Positions 1-13,124 of a stretch of 64,000 nucleotides of DNA are shown one piece after another (position 1 is the first letter of the stretch; the number at the start of each line of letters is the position of its first letter). The notes below the pieces were generated by a model. That model made no database searches and was not told the DNA's origin. It saw nothing but the letters and a program-made list of their open reading frames with translations. The DNA comes from Hemicentrotus pulcherrimus (lineage: Eukaryota; Echinodermata; Echinoidea; Camarodonta; Strongylocentrotidae). Made by a program: the position numbers and the translations under genes. The stretch is from positions 132,176 to 196,175 of the forward strand of contig BEXV01000297.1 of the NCBI GenBank assembly GCA_003118195.1, given 5' to 3'.

Positions 1-508
1 TTGATTACCCATCGTGTTATGAATATTTTGTTTAGATAATCATATTCTACAAGGACAAGCTTATTACGTATTAATATAATGCATCGTCTTTTGTTACAAG
101 TCAAATCAGCCCAAAATCAATCAACGCATACAAATTACAGAACTACATTCTGTTCATCACTTCATCATAACATGATTTTCTAATTTCATTCAAGTTGTCG
201 TCAACAACCTTACATCAGCGTTTTTTGTATTCCTTTCTTGAGATGGTTTTATGGTTTATAATATCACCCCAAATATCTGGATGAAAAAAAGAAACACAAT
301 CAATACCGTGTGTCATCTTCTGCTTTTCATTCCGTTCAATAATCTGATGTGAAAGGGTGATGATGAGCTTAGTCATTCATGTGAAATGGATCGTTAGACT
401 CCCTCAACCTCAAGGCAATGACCGCAACCTGAACAATAGCAAAAAGTCACCTGTACTTGCCTCCCTGGAACCCCTGGTTAAAACCAACTCACCCTTATAC
501 TACTACCC
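1..508. other. Non-coding AT-rich DNA
   Basis: I see no gene, RNA or repeat here. The sequence is AT-rich with frequent stops in all frames. It runs up to a CT tract that begins near 509. The open frames crossing 357-756 owe their length to that tract. Confidence 0.6.
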
Positions 509-512
509 CCTT

Positions 513-551
<39 letters not shown>

Positions 552-718
552 ATTTCTCTCTGTCTCACTCTCTCTCTGTATCTCTGTCTCTCAGTCTCTC
601 TCCTCTCTCTCTATCTATATCTCTTTTTCACTCTTTCATCTCTCTCTCTCTCTAGCTCATTCTGTCTCTCCTTCTTTTTCATCTCTCTTTCGCTCTACCT
701 CGTTCTCTCTCTCGTCCA
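509..718. repeat. Imperfect (CT)n tract
   Basis: About 210 bp of nearly pure pyrimidine on the + strand, mostly CT with TTT, GT and AT interruptions. Two overlapping frames through it encode Ser/Leu polymers, the expected artefact of a CT repeat, and are not genes. It is a homopurine-homopyrimidine block of the same kind as others in the window. Confidence 0.9.
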
Positions 719-3230
719 ACATTCAGGAAATCTTTTTTGAAGTTTGTTTGAAATAAAAGCAGAGAGTTTTACCTCATTTTGTCTGATTATAAGGTAGAAG
801 GAGAGAGAAAGAAATAGACAGAAAATAGTTATTAGATCTACTTTTCAACTTTTAATACTTTATTTCGAAGTAATAAACAGCTTTATCATGGAGTCAAAAC
901 ATGTCAAGTTCGTTGACAACAAAGTTCACAGCTTGGGAAAAAACCGTGGCATATTTTGGCCTAATCACAAACAATTAAAGCGTTGATTTTTCTTTGATAG
1001 CCCATCTGCAAGGGGATTTAACAGTCGATTTACAGGACCGAATTCTAATCAGGATTTACCCTCCAAATAAAAAGAGAGCCCACAGCTCTGTCATATATTC
1101 TGGCGGGTGTATGGTATCCGCAAAATCCTCTTCACGTGCAATTAAGCAAAATTGAAAAATACATACCCGACTCAAATTGATCTAAATTAGCCGATCAGAG
1201 AGAGGTAATGAGGTTTCATTGTCACTATGTCAAACACTTTTGTCAACAATTAGATTTATGTCTCAACTGAAAAATGAAAAATAGAAATAGTGTAACGCTT
1301 CTGTTGAAAAAAAGAAACAACAGAGCAGACTATACTGTATTATATCCCTGATATCAACCGTCATTGCATTCAAAACATAATCCTAAGTATTTACCAAAAC
1401 CCGACTCTGATATTAGTCTCGGAATTATTTTCCGAGTTCCCCCCCCCCTTTTCTCCTCTATCACATAATATTTTGTTACAGCTTTGTTGTGTGGTTATAT
1501 GAAGGCGGGTCGATATAATAAATATCACAAGGATTTCCATTACTCTTAATTGGACAGTGAGTAATGCCGAAGTTCAAATCAAACTTTAACAACAGACGTA
1601 AATCAGAAGATTGACGTGTGCAAAATCGATTCCATTACACTGTGAACATGTAAAACATTTCACCTCAAAAAGTACAATAACTTCGAAATCTCATTATTTT
1701 GCCTTGTTATAAGTTTGACAAACAATATGCAAGATGGGAAGGGAGGAATTGATTGCAATTTCTTTTAACGAAATTGGATCTTTTTTAGTTTATAGGAAAT
1801 GCAATTTGGGAACTGAACGCTTTGTCCATTAAGATGGGTACATTTCCAGTGTCAGTGCTACATGCAGCATCTGGTCTAAGCTGTATGCTTCTCCATCGTC
1901 TATAAGAGTTTAAACTGATTCGTCAAACAAATCACTTACATTTGAAATCCTTCGCGTCTCGCAAAAAGTTTCCAAAACCCCAGGCAAAAGTATTCTTTAT
2001 TTCAAATGTTTCTTTTCATCAAATAGAAACGAGCGTTCTGATAATCCATGATGACAGAAAAAAAGCTAAACTAAGGAACTTCCTTATTCTTTTAGCGTCG
2101 AAATCAATTTATTCGTTTACAGGCGCTTGGTAGAAGCAATTTAAGTTTTTTCTTATGTAAAGCTTTTCTTGAAATATCATCCTCTTCAATATTATATAGA
2201 AATTCAATATATAATATTCAGTTCAGCTATCACACTTACCATTCCGCCTGACATCAATAGTGGGGAACAAAATTTTGACAACTGATGAGTGATTGCTTCT
2301 TGGTTCTATATTACTTTGAAATATCCAGCGCAATACCGCCCACATGTTAAAACATCATGTTCTTGTTTTCTATCTGCCTACTTTAGAAACATAATGACAG
2401 AATATCGCTGCAGACCATTCATTTAACATGCAACCGACATAACACAACCCAATCTAAATTCGGGATTAATTTTATATACTCATCTCGAAGTTAAGATTTT
2501 CTGAAGTTTCGATCTTTAAGAAATGAAACAAGGAATCTTTTCAACAAACAGTCATGTATTAGAATCAGGGTGCGGTACGGGAGCTTAAATTGCACGCGCT
2601 TTCCTATCTAAACTTGAATGTTTCCATTTCCAGTAAATGAAATATCGTTTTTAATTAACATTTAGCGGGCTACGGTGGATTTGGTATCCTACCAACCCGT
2701 CTGTAACCAGTATGAGAGCTTAATGAGCAGAAATGGCTCCCAATTGGGGATGTTTTGCAATCCCATAATCCTTGTAAAGAACCAATTTGTATCAAACCGC
2801 CGAGTTCCATTGGTTTGGGCTACCCTCAGCTGTCTCTTCTCTGAATACACAGTCAACAGGGACGAGCAAGAAAAAAGGGTAATTCAAAGCTACACATTGT
2901 ATTCAATAAAGAAATTGGAATAGTTTGATACCATGTAGGCGGGAAAGGTTTTCGTTGTTTCCTTCTTGTCATGAAGTTAGTGGTGTTTTTTTTAAGCGGG
3001 TTGGTAATGGGTAGGCTTTTGTGTCCTTTCGTTGCGCGCAGTTAGTCGCGCATAAGGTCGTGTAACGAGTTCCCCACAATAAGAGAAAAAGAATAGGGGC
3101 GGGAGTCTTTGTGTGGATAATTGAAAAGAATTATCTTTTTTCTTCGTTTTCAATTTTTCTTAATCGTGCAAATAGCAGCTCATTTTGCTTTGGTGGCTTA
3201 GTCTCCAAAGTTCATGGAAGTGCATTTCCG
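719..3230. other. Non-coding DNA, no recognised feature
   Basis: A mostly AT-rich stretch with a short C10 run at 1440-1449. The GC content rises slightly at 1000-1170 and at 2980-3110. A frame at 2675-2923 is open for 82 codons but begins at GTG, resembles no family I know and shows no splice context I can defend. I see no gene. Confidence 0.5.
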
Positions 3231-3235
3231 AAAAT

Positions 3236-3477
3236 GATCCGAGTCTGCGGCGTAGCCATAAGAGTGGAGAGGGGCATATGCACCCCCAATCAAATTGTAT
3301 TTTTTGTAAGGTATACAGGAATTGGAAAAAAACTGAAAGCCAAAAAGTACACAGTAACTGCAAATGAGAAGAAGATTCAGCATGCCTCCTCCCATATAAT
3401 GCTGGTTCATTCGATTGCAGCCACGTAAATGCCCCCCCCCCCCCAACCACTGGACCCATGCACGCTACGCCACTGAT
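3236..3477. mobile_element. Fold-back element with GGCGTAGC ends
   Basis: The left end carries GCGGCGTAGCC near 3246. The right end carries CGCTACGCCACTG near 3462-3474, which read on the minus strand is CAGTGGCGTAGCG. The two ends therefore face each other as an imperfect inverted repeat about 230 bp apart. The right arm holds a C-run at 3429-3444, and the left arm has a shorter G-rich counterpart (GAGGGGCATATG). This looks like a small non-autonomous DNA element of the kind recurring in invertebrate genomes. I cannot identify flanking target duplications or a family. Confidence 0.45.
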
Positions 3478-6400
3478 CCATCTCTCTTTCTCCCTTCCAT
3501 GTCTGATGGGAGCTTCTTTTACAGAGGGTGCAGCCTCACTTTCATGGTCCATGATTTACATCGGGTGTTGGCGTATTATGCCCTCAACATTTAAACGCAA
3601 AGAAGAGCCTAATTTCTGATACCAAAGAGTTCTAATGATTCAGAACCATCGGCTCATTTGCCCAGTAAAATAAGATAATACAAACTCATCATGGTAATAA
3701 TGAAGGTGGGTGGCGAGAATCATTCAGTACAGACACTAACTTGATTAATAGATCTGCAGACGACACCTGGTACAAAAAAAGATATATAACACACAGAAAT
3801 GAGAAGGGAAAATGGAGATAATTGCATGATTTAAAAATCGTTTGCTCAAGTCAGGGTTTTTTCACGTTAGACAAAGGAAATTAGACATTGATATCGTGGA
3901 TGTACACAGCTTGATACGTTTTGTGATTTATTGTGTCACATCTAAAATATATTCATAATCAGGAGCATATTATACAAACACATTTTCGTCATGGTGTCTG
4001 TATGCTATTGTTCGATTACAAAGATTATGAACAGAATATTCTAGGTGATGATGAACTAACAATGTTCAGTTGACGTCAAGATTTTTACGCAGGTGCAACC
4101 TACATAATCAAGAGCCTGTTAGGAGAGAGGAGAAATTCAAGTTCGGTAAGTAACACTGGGTTGTTATAGACAAAGAGATAGCGCCAATAATACTTGAAAT
4201 CAAATATGAAGCTTTTTAGCGAAATGAAAGGATATTGAAGCGATTTTAATTATTATTCCAAAAAAATGCTCATAACAAAAACGCATTGAAGAAACTAGGT
4301 TAGAGTTTTATTTTTCGAACATTCGATTTCATCGAGCGTGTTTAGATTTTCCCATTTCTCATTTTCAGTATTTTCAGTATCTCCGTGTTATTAAACCGCA
4401 TTTTGGGCTTTGTACTCAAATGGTTCATTCCCTTACCCCAAACAAGCCCATGTTTTATGAAGGACATACTTCACGATTTAAACCTCTGTATTTTAAATGA
4501 TGCGTGTTTTGTCTCTCATTTTTGTCTAATTAAAGACACAAACAGGAAAATCGCGGACATTGTATTGATATTTATGAATACCATACTAATCTTGATATTC
4601 CTGGTATAATGTTCGCTGTACATTATTTGTTTTCACATTAAAAAATCATAAACAGAATACAAACTACGAGGGAGAAATAAAGTATTGGCGCTTCGAGCAT
4701 AGTGATAAAAAAATTAGATTTACTGATGCTAAAATATCAACAAACAAAACGACACAAATCCTATGTTTTGTTGCCATATTGCTACTAACAAACATCTGAA
4801 GAAGCAAGACAATAGAATTTCGAACTGAACGTGTCAGAATAACCATTAGAATAATTTATTTCTACCCTCTCACCCCACTGTACTTTGCGTTCAATGTTTC
4901 TTTTCCATTTCTAAAGATGTCGGTAAATATTTGATCTTCGTTTCAAAACCCTCGAACTTCAATAGTTGTCATAAATCACATCTTACATTATGAGAGAAGC
5001 TCGTAGTAAACAACGTATTCAACAATATAAAGTCAATCTATACCAATTGTATTCATCTACTCCAAGGTTAGGAGCAAAACCACACTGAAAATAATACCAA
5101 ACATCATTAGGTGAGATCGCACCCGTCCATAGGTATTTCTCCAGTGATTAATATGCCAGAGTTTCCCCATAAAGAAATGGTGAAATTGCGGCGCGATATG
5201 ATATTCCGAACCATTGATGTATCACGCGTGTACATTTGAATTGAATAGATATCACATCACCTGCACAAAATGCTGTAGAACTTTTAGCAAGGCGATACAT
5301 GTAAGCGGGCAAGCGGACACCGCAGGCGACGATGCCAGCGACAGGGGGTACGCTATTTATGGTGAAAACATAGACGAGTTTATATCTAAAATAAACCGAT
5401 TTTCGTCATTTTCGTTTCTTTAAACTAACCACAATGTTATTGACATGCACATTCCGTATATTTTCCTCATGAAAATATTTATCAGATTTCAATATTGGAC
5501 CATGAAATTTAAATATTGGAAATAATATTTGTTTAAACTAATCAATCATCCATCAACATTTGTTTCAATGGTTTCAAATCTTTTTTTAAATGAATAATCA
5601 AAGTTTGTGTAAATGTTTCAAAATAAGAAATGTTGACAATTGTTTCTTAGATTGATATGTATACACAATACTTTGTTTTCTTTACAAATGTTGCTTTGCT
5701 AAGGGTATTTGTTCAATGTACGCAAACGTTTTGTCAAGTTCTAATTTCACAAAATGTTCTGTTTTGTTGAACGTGTGAATAGAATACAAAAACGCATTTT
5801 TATCAAAATAATGTTCTTTCGATCATTTGCCTCCCCAGTGTAATGTGCAATAATGTATCATTCACTTTTCATCTAATGTATCTATAACCCTGATGTGTAC
5901 TCAACTCATCTACAATATTTAGCAGATGTTTTTGTTCCTTCATGCAAGCCTTCCAGGTTCATAAAAACCTAAAGGCAGGGACAAAAAATACACATAACAA
6001 TTACCACCATAATGTTGTCATTAATCACACAATCCCATAAAATGAAGACAGCATTTTTACTTGAACTTGAACTCGTTTTCCTGTTAGCTGCCTTTGACAA
6101 TAGCTGTAATAAATCAGAATTAGCTATTCCAAATCTTTCCTTTAGAAACATGATGAAAAATAAAATGCGCGGCAGCAGTACATTTCGAAGAAAAGAAGGA
6201 AAATTTGATCAACACTCTTAAAGCTGAAATTGTTTTCTCAACAAGACATATAACATCTCTTTATCTAAACTGCTGCTTAAGTAATTGTTTGATTTTCTCA
6301 TATTCATTTATTGCTAAGTTGGTTGATGTTCGGTTTTTATTGCGAATCAGATCTTAGAAACGCATGACTCATATTGCCAGTGCCTATATAAAATATTCTA

Positions 6401-8460
6401 CAGTATATAGAGAGACAAGATAAAACCTCTTCTACAAAAACAAAATGATTTGAATATAATTAACATTCATTAAGCATTTTATACTTGGGAAACACATTTT
6501 AAGACAAATTGAAAACAAGAATACCAATGAAGACAAATAATATGCACGAAACAATTTCTACTGCAACCTTAAAAATAAAATATTTGTTGCATTTAGCATT
6601 TAGAGGTTCTTGCCCAACATTATAAAACAGACGTTTAAAATTGGAAGATATTGTCTTTAAAGAACAAAACCATTTACTCTTTGGCATATCATAAACCCGA
6701 TGATAATGATGCCTTCAGAATTACGGTATATGAATAACATTGAATTACCGGGGTAGTTGGCTATTCTGTATAATTATGATATTGCCATATTCTCAGTTGA
6801 TGACTCTATAAGCATGATACATTCTTACTCACCCAGTGACGTCAGAAATAAGAAAAATCAGAGCAAGTTATATACCGACCCCATTCGTCATTATTACAGA
6901 AGTTTTTTTTCAGTAAATCCATATTTAGAAATTTTTGTGGACCATTAAAGATAAGAATTTTAAAATAATGTTATCTAACAGTTATTCTCGTATTTTGCAA
7001 TATATCTATCTATAAACCTCAATTCATTTCTGCACTAATTGAAATATAACTATTATTACTTGTTTATGCCCGTCCATTCATGTTTTTAATGACAAAAAGG
7101 AAAACAATCAGGCTTTCCCTAGTCTGTTTAGAATTTATTTTAACTAAAATAATATATTCAAAGATTTTCCCCTCTTTATATTAAAGCTCGTGCATATCTT
7201 TTGTTTTCAAGAAAGGACTGCGCCTTTTCGATCTTAGATAATTCTTTTTATTTAGTTGCTGTAACCAGTATGATGAACATTGAACTTTTGTTTCACTTAT
7301 CGACTATTGAAATGCTTAATGACAGCAGTGACAAGACGTGAAGAAATGAGATTCACTGAAACCAACAGAATAATGTCAGGGACAACGGCATACATATATA
7401 TATTCATATCACACCTGTATCTCAGAGTATAGCTTCAAGAATTACGGTTATGTCCCTAAATGGGCCTGTAGAGTACAATTTGCGTCGTTCCCGCTCAAAA
7501 ACAAGCTTAAATTCACACGATTGGAGGAATATTAAGACACAACATAGTCTAGTCGGCTACTCTCTATACGACATAAGTGTGTATTCGTGGGACATAAATC
7601 ACCAACATACGTGTTGTTTCGTCAATCTTTCTTCGTCAAGAGAGTCTAAAATATCTGCCAAAATAAAACCAACCAGGGCAGAGATCAGTTTTTACTTTGA
7701 TATACGATTACATTTTCAGTCAAACCATTAACGTAAGTGAGAAACTGATAAGCAATTATACATGTATTTATAACCTTTTTATTATTTCATCAGCAATATG
7801 ATGATGAGGTCTGTGTTATCAGTTTCAAATTATATCAGATTTTAGGCTTTGTAGAGGGTTGGAGTTGGAGAGTGAGAAGCAAATAACCACACATAGTACC
7901 CATCTAGAATCTCAAGAACAGATATCGATGGGGAGTCAGTACATAATAAATAATCTTCTTTTGCACCTCTTTGCTGCTAGTTTTGAGTGAACCGGGTAAA
8001 GATGACGTATGAACTTATTGTAATTCATACCTATGATTAATCACGTCCCGTTAACGATACAAAGTAAGAGAAAGAGAGAGAGGAGGGGTATATGGCCCGC
8101 AGAAATGGGGGTGGGAACGACCCCCTGTAACAAGGAGGAGCACCGCTATCAGACATCAAAGGCACCCTTTCGGAGCGGGGTAATAAAACGACACTAACCT
8201 ATCCTCACGATTCAAAGACCATGTATATGTATTGAACACCATTGATCATCACCATTAATCATCTTCTATTCGTTTTATTGTGCAGCAATGGCCTTGGTGT
8301 CGTTCCTGCGGTTCTTCTATATCAATAGTTATCATTTCTCTCTTTAAAACCAACTCCGTGATCATGAACGCCTCTAAATATTCAAAGAGAAGTACACGTT
8401 TTCAAGCCAGAGTTTAGTTTTATTTATTTCTTTTGATGTGTTTAGTGCAGTGGTCTTGCC
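3478..8460. other. Non-coding DNA, no recognised gene
   Basis: Long AT-rich stretch. Short open frames (for example 5214-5423 and 7450-7731) match nothing I recognise and lack exon signals I would trust. A somewhat GC-richer patch at 8040-8215 contains GTGGGAA, the core of a Suppressor-of-Hairless site, near 8112; a single match of this length occurs by chance. I see no transposon ends or tandem repeats. Confidence 0.5.
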
Positions 8461-8468
8461 CTCAGGTA

Positions 8469-8500
8469 TACAGGTGTCCCAAAAGAAATGTACTTTAATC
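8469..8500 (+). mobile_element. Possible solo Tc1/mariner-like end
   Basis: TA followed by CAGGTGTCCCAAAAGAAATG at 8469-8490 resembles the terminal inverted repeat of mariner-type elements, which often begin CAGGGTGTCCC and insert at TA. I could not find the inverted partner within the next kilobase, so this is either a relic or chance. Confidence 0.25.
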
Positions 8501-8862
8501 TACAAAAGCCTGAGAGTTCATCCCTAACGTGCGAAGCCGCAATCACACAGAAGAAAGCAATATATTAACTTCCAAGTTTCTCCCATCAAAAAAGAGAAGA
8601 CCACAGCCTGCTTCTGGAACAAGAAGAAAAGAAAGAAATGATAATCTTTTGCCATTTTTCACAAGGTTACTTTTTGATAGTGTGACTATTCTTGTTATTA
8701 CATGCCAAGTTAGCAGATAATCCTCCAGTATGGTTCAGGAACATCACGTGAACTCTATATAACCTACTTCGACCATTATCAGGTTTATTATCATCTTAAT
8801 AAGCATCATCGTGTAGCCCTAATTTTGAAATTAGCCTAGGTCTACATCCTTTCCATCCAGAA

Positions 8863-8876
8863 CCCCCCCCCCCCCT
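8863..8876. repeat. Poly-C run
   Basis: An uninterrupted run of about 14 C on the + strand, one of several in this window. Equivalent runs near 13.27 and 50.96 kb abut sequencing gaps. Confidence 0.85.
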
Positions 8877-9002
8877 CCTCTGCTGCTCGTTATGATCATG
8901 GATCTTGAAAAAGGCAGCAATTTAAACCACACATAAAGTTCCCTCCTTTTTTATTCTAATAACTATCTAACACATTTTAACAAGTTTTAACTGTTTTTTC
9001 AC

Positions 9003-9158
9003 TCCCTGGACATGCAGGACATGCCGGACAATGGATGTTATATAAATGAATTATAGACACTCATGACAATCTGGGGCCAGGGTTGGGTAGGGGTAGTTGT
9101 CTGGATTTTTTTTCTTCTTCTTTTGTTCAAGCAAAGTTGTCCAGGTACGTCCAGGTGT
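9003..9158. repeat. Possible small fold-back element
   Basis: The left arm around 9004-9031 reads CCTGGACATGCAGGACATG then CCGGACAA. The right arm near 9137-9158 reads TTGTCCAGGTACGTCCAGG. Reversed, the right arm gives CCTGGACGTACCTGGACAA, so the two ends are imperfect inverted repeats enclosing about 105 bp. The similarity is moderate and could come from an internally repetitive GGAC motif. Confidence 0.3.
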
Positions 9159-9839
9159 GCAGAGTTAGAAATAACATCGAGGTGCGCATCTTTAATACAA
9201 GGTGTGCTTGCGATCAGACGAAGTAGATGAATTATATAGTGGTCTCTGAATTCATCGTCATGGTTTTCTTTTTAAACACAATGTGTAACATTTTAATTAT
9301 TATTCTAACATTACGACATTTCAAGCCAAAGAACTCATTACGCCTAGAATGGGTTATATACCCCATAATGAATAATATTTTATCAATGTGACATACTCCT
9401 TTCCTCAGAAAAGCATTGAGCATTGTAATCAGCATCATTCGTTGACCTGCATTATTATCATATTACAAATGCAGGCTACATGTATCTTATAATTAGTATA
9501 TTTTATGAATTTCGGCGCTCCTTTAACATTTTTCATTTGACTCTTGGTAGTGCTTTTATTAGAAGTAGTTTGCTTAGGGCTTTTCTCAATGAAACATTCT
9601 ACTCATCTAATATACAAAATTAAAACTCACTTCATCCAAATTCATCCGCAATCTGCATACACAGTCAGTATTGAATGATCTTCATATATTTGTGGATGGA
9701 TTGGAAGGCAGTTTTCCATGTGTGTTCGATCAAAGTCAAATGCTTCATCAAATTTAAATCCTCCCGCTCGAACTCTCTCCGAATGTGGAAGAAGTGAATG
9801 CATTTGAATATAATTAATCATGGCATTAGTTAGGAGGAG

Positions 9840-10195
9840 GGAATAGGGGGTATCATTATCGTGACTACATTCATGTCTTAGATCTCTCTGGAATGCAACA
9901 CATCCGTAACGACAATGTCGTTGATGTGTATAAATGCATTCATGAATTAGCACCAAATTATCTGCAAGAATTAATCCAGGAATACAAACCCTCACGCAAT
10001 TTACGGTCATCTTCACAATTAAACCTCGTATCTACTTCTGTGTCAACTCTTTTCTATGGTAATCGCTCCTTTTGCAAAGCTTCTGCTGAACTTTGGAACA
10101 TATTACCGTTAAATGTAAAAAACTGTCAAACAGTTAGACTATTCAAACACTCAAGTCTCAAGACACATTTATTCAAAATTGCGTTCGATGATTAA
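9840..10195 (+). pseudogene. Non-LTR retrotransposon RT ORF, 3' fragment
   Basis: This is the C-terminal end of the reverse-transcriptase polyprotein of a CR1/L2/Jockey-type LINE. In a complete element this protein copies element RNA at a nicked genomic site. Counting from the ATG at 9893, the visible motifs are LAPNYLQ (residues 19-25), RNLRSSS (35-41), YGNRSF (55-60), ELWNILP (66-72) and FKHSSLKTHLF (84-94). This order is typical of the region after the polymerase domain in many marine-invertebrate LINEs. The frame stays open for about 50 bases upstream of that ATG, so the ATG is not a real start. The polymerase palm and endonuclease are missing, so the copy is 5'-truncated and inactive. 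The frame closes with TAA at 10193-10195. Confidence 0.85.
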
Positions 10196-10378
10196 TTAAC
10201 TCTGTTCACTTTGATGTGTATTCCATATGTATTGTAATTTGTAGGTTTATTTGCATTTTTAGTTTTGTATAAGATGTAATTGTATACATGTCTATTTTTG
10301 TGTGTATAGCGCTTAGAGACTTCGGTGGTAAGCGCTTTATAAGTAACGTTTTTATTTTTATTATTATACATTTCTATA
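10196..10378 (+). mobile_element. 3' UTR and tail of the LINE fragment
   Basis: About 180 bp directly after the stop codon. It contains an inverted pair, AGCGCTT at 10308-10314 and AAGCGCT at 10330-10336, able to form a hairpin, followed by a TTTTTATTATTA-type tail at about 10350-10368. A hairpin just before a short simple-repeat tail is a usual 3' arrangement for CR1/L2-like elements, where the terminus is recognised by the element's own reverse transcriptase. A related tail is at 12.85 kb. Confidence 0.65.
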
Positions 10379-10445
10379 GCTTTTAGATTGCATACAAAAA
10401 AGTATATATAGAAAGACCGTCTAAAGTTGGTTAATTGTGAAGATA

Positions 10446-10447
<2 letters not shown>

Positions 10448-10491
<44 letters not shown>
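10448..10491. repeat. (TC)n microsatellite
   Basis: About 22 uninterrupted TC units, roughly 70 bp downstream of the LINE tail. The opposite strand gives an Arg-Glu open frame that is not a gene. Confidence 0.95.
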
Positions 10492-10495
<4 letters not shown>

Positions 10496-12835
10496 TCGTT
10501 TGTATGTTGACCTATCACTGAAAAAACGACGTATGATTTGATTATTAAATGAAGAGAAACTATTGGAAACAGCAATCGTTGGAATATAGCAAAAATATTA
10601 AAATTCCACGGATGATTGCTAGTTACATGAAACGGCCAAAGATGTCAACTGTTCCTTTTCATAATTTTGTTTAATCAATCGGACGAGGAATCATTTTATT
10701 TTTAAAGTATTTAATCATCCAAGGTCTTCAGTGTAAGTTTTCTGTTGTTTTGCTGTTGCGGTTTAAAGAATTGACAATGCCTAACCAGGGAGATGACTGG
10801 CCTAACCGCGTTAATAACATAACTTGTTTGTATTCAATGACAACTAAATGTTAGGTTACATATTGACATCAAAACATTTTAATGAGAGTTGATCAAAGAA
10901 GAAAATGCAAGATAACAAAATTTGTACGTTATTAACTTGTTCCATTTCTATGTAAACAATTAAATCGTACAAACATATATTCATGTATGTGTTTATGCAG
11001 TCTTAACAGGTTTCATGCCGAATATATTAGAATCCCGTTTCATGGCAACACATACGGCAAAAATATAGCATTCCACATGTAAAGTTAGAATGCATATTTT
11101 TGTAACTTTCCCTTTCTCCGTGCCCTGTAAATCTAGTCGACGGTGCAGAAGGTAAACAGAAGGCACGTTTCTTAGTTTCAACAAAGCTCTTTTTCACCCT
11201 CTTTCTTTCGTCTGCTCTCGCAAAGACATTTCTACCAAGAATTCGCCAGTCAATAAGCGATGGTGATCGGTCATGTTCGACTCAGTAAGCTGTCAGCGCA
11301 AATCCGTCGCCTTGGTACGGCCGAACGTCGGGGTTCTTATTCAGTCTCGTACACCCTGCTGGAAACCTGAGCTTCTGAGCGGGATTTCAGCATACAAGAA
11401 AAATGCTTTGACGGTATTTGGTTTCGTTATGCCATCCTGATGGATGTACTCAGATCAGCCCCTATCGTATCCATCTGATCAATAAAAAGAGAGTCAAACA
11501 AGACACAATATCAATGACCTGAAAAAGACATACGGAACGAGAACTGCATAAATATCATGCCGGTTCAGTGAAGATAGGAAGGAGTTTGATAGCGGGTATG
11601 GATCTAGGGAGTAGGTATGTATCTAAAACAAGATTATAGAACATGCTGTTAGGCTGTAAGAAAAATTGCATATTCATAAACGATAAGTTAACAATCTTGA
11701 AGGAATAGAATCTCAAATAGAGTTAAGTGGGTGAGTCTAAACACGGTTATTTCGGTGTCGTGATACAGGTCACGACTTTCGTTTATTATGTCGAGAAGAA
11801 AAATGTCCCGCCGGATACTATTTTTCCATAATTTTAGATAATTTTCTTTAGCATGCACTTAACTTTAATTAAGTAACTTTGCATTAATTTTCCTACTCGT
11901 TGGAAGAAAGGAAACACATGGCAGTAAAGCGTTTGATTTTATAACTTACTCATATACGCTTACACAAAGAAATACCTGTAAACCCTGTTCTCAACTGATT
12001 TCTTTCAAAATGATTAGAACATCGACAATTTTGATACATGTTTCAATGGATCTTTTCTTGGATAATGGCCTATACCCATTGGTAATATGTAGCTCATTCT
12101 CTACAAGGTTAGTGCTATATTGCTAGGAAAACATAACATTTCAAACCAACCTGATGCAACCACAATATGTTGGAATGCAGCAATAAATAGTAGTGTACTA
12201 CACAAAAATATGGAATTTCAGGCAACTTATTTCAAGACAATAGGAAATAACCTGCGGATTATGATAATGTTTCAACAAAATCGTTTAACAACGGTAAGAA
12301 ATGGTCACTGTTCTTTTTCTCTCTGCTTCATAGTAAGGGTTCTATCTGAGGGGGTGGTCTATTGACCCGAGTTTGAGAAGTTCTTCATCCTGACATATGA
12401 CATACTTTCATGTCACAACCATGATCCAACCCTTCTTCATCAGGTCACATGTTTCCTTTCCTCATCAACTATTTTACTCCTCCTTTCTAAAGGTTAGAAA
12501 GATGTCTAAATGATAAAGTTATGAGGCTTTGACGTGGAATTTCAACATTCTTTCACTTTTCATGTCAAAGGGCTAAGCTCAACAAGAAAGAGTAATCGCA
12601 ATCAGACAAATATTTTGATTTTATTAATATCATATTAGAGGTTGTCAAAGGGTAGCTTTTCATTCTTTTCATTCAGCAAAAGTGATATGTAAATTAATAA
12701 ATAGGTAAATAAAAAATACAATTGTCTATTTCGGGGGTGTACATTCGAAATCAGTTTTAAAAGATAATAATCAGAGAAAATAATGGAGATTGTGCGCACA
12801 TTGTGTGCGGGCAAGCACTGAATCCAATGACAGGG
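10492..12835. other. Non-coding DNA with a GC-richer patch
   Basis: No gene recognised. From about 11195 to 11470 the sequence is GC-richer and complex (clustered CG dinucleotides near 11300-11330), unlike its AT-rich flanks. It could be a regulatory island or a short exon of an unrecognised gene. I see no long open frame across it on either strand. Confidence 0.4.
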
Positions 12836-12839
12836 GTAA

Positions 12840-12892
12840 TAGTATATTTGTAAAGCGCTTAGAGACATTTGTATTAAGCGCTATATAAAAGC
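12840..12892 (+). mobile_element. Second LINE 3'-tail fragment
   Basis: TTTGTAAAGCGCTTAGAGAC begins at 12848 and is followed by AAGCGCT at 12876-12882 and TATATAAAAG. It shares the AGCGCTTAGAGAC hairpin arm and its spacing with the LINE 3' UTR at 10308-10336. No coding sequence precedes it, so this is a very short 3' fragment. Confidence 0.55.
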
Positions 12893-13124
12893 TGATAGTG
12901 TCATCACTTGGTCTTTTAAAATGATGTTCTTTACTTGTTTTAATGAAACATCATATGGATGGATGGCGATGTTATCTGAGGGCGTTAATACCGAGTGCAG
13001 TCAGAAGCCAGAATCTTACTCTAATGTCCCGTACGACATGCGACATACACGAAACCTCGCTCACAAACCAAGCACCCATCGCCTACCAGAACTACATGTA
13101 TGGTACTGAGGAAGTTATCCAGAG

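Noticed and set aside
357..756. Overlapping open frames encoding Ser/Leu polymers
   Set aside because: They are translations of a CT tract; codon pattern is fixed by the dinucleotide repeat.
2675..2923. 82-codon frame in complex sequence
   Set aside because: Starts at GTG, matches nothing, and no splice sites or conservation could be shown.
9642..10016. Minus-strand 124-codon frame overlapping the LINE fragment
   Set aside because: Antisense shadow of the RT C-terminal region; the + strand motifs are the real signal.
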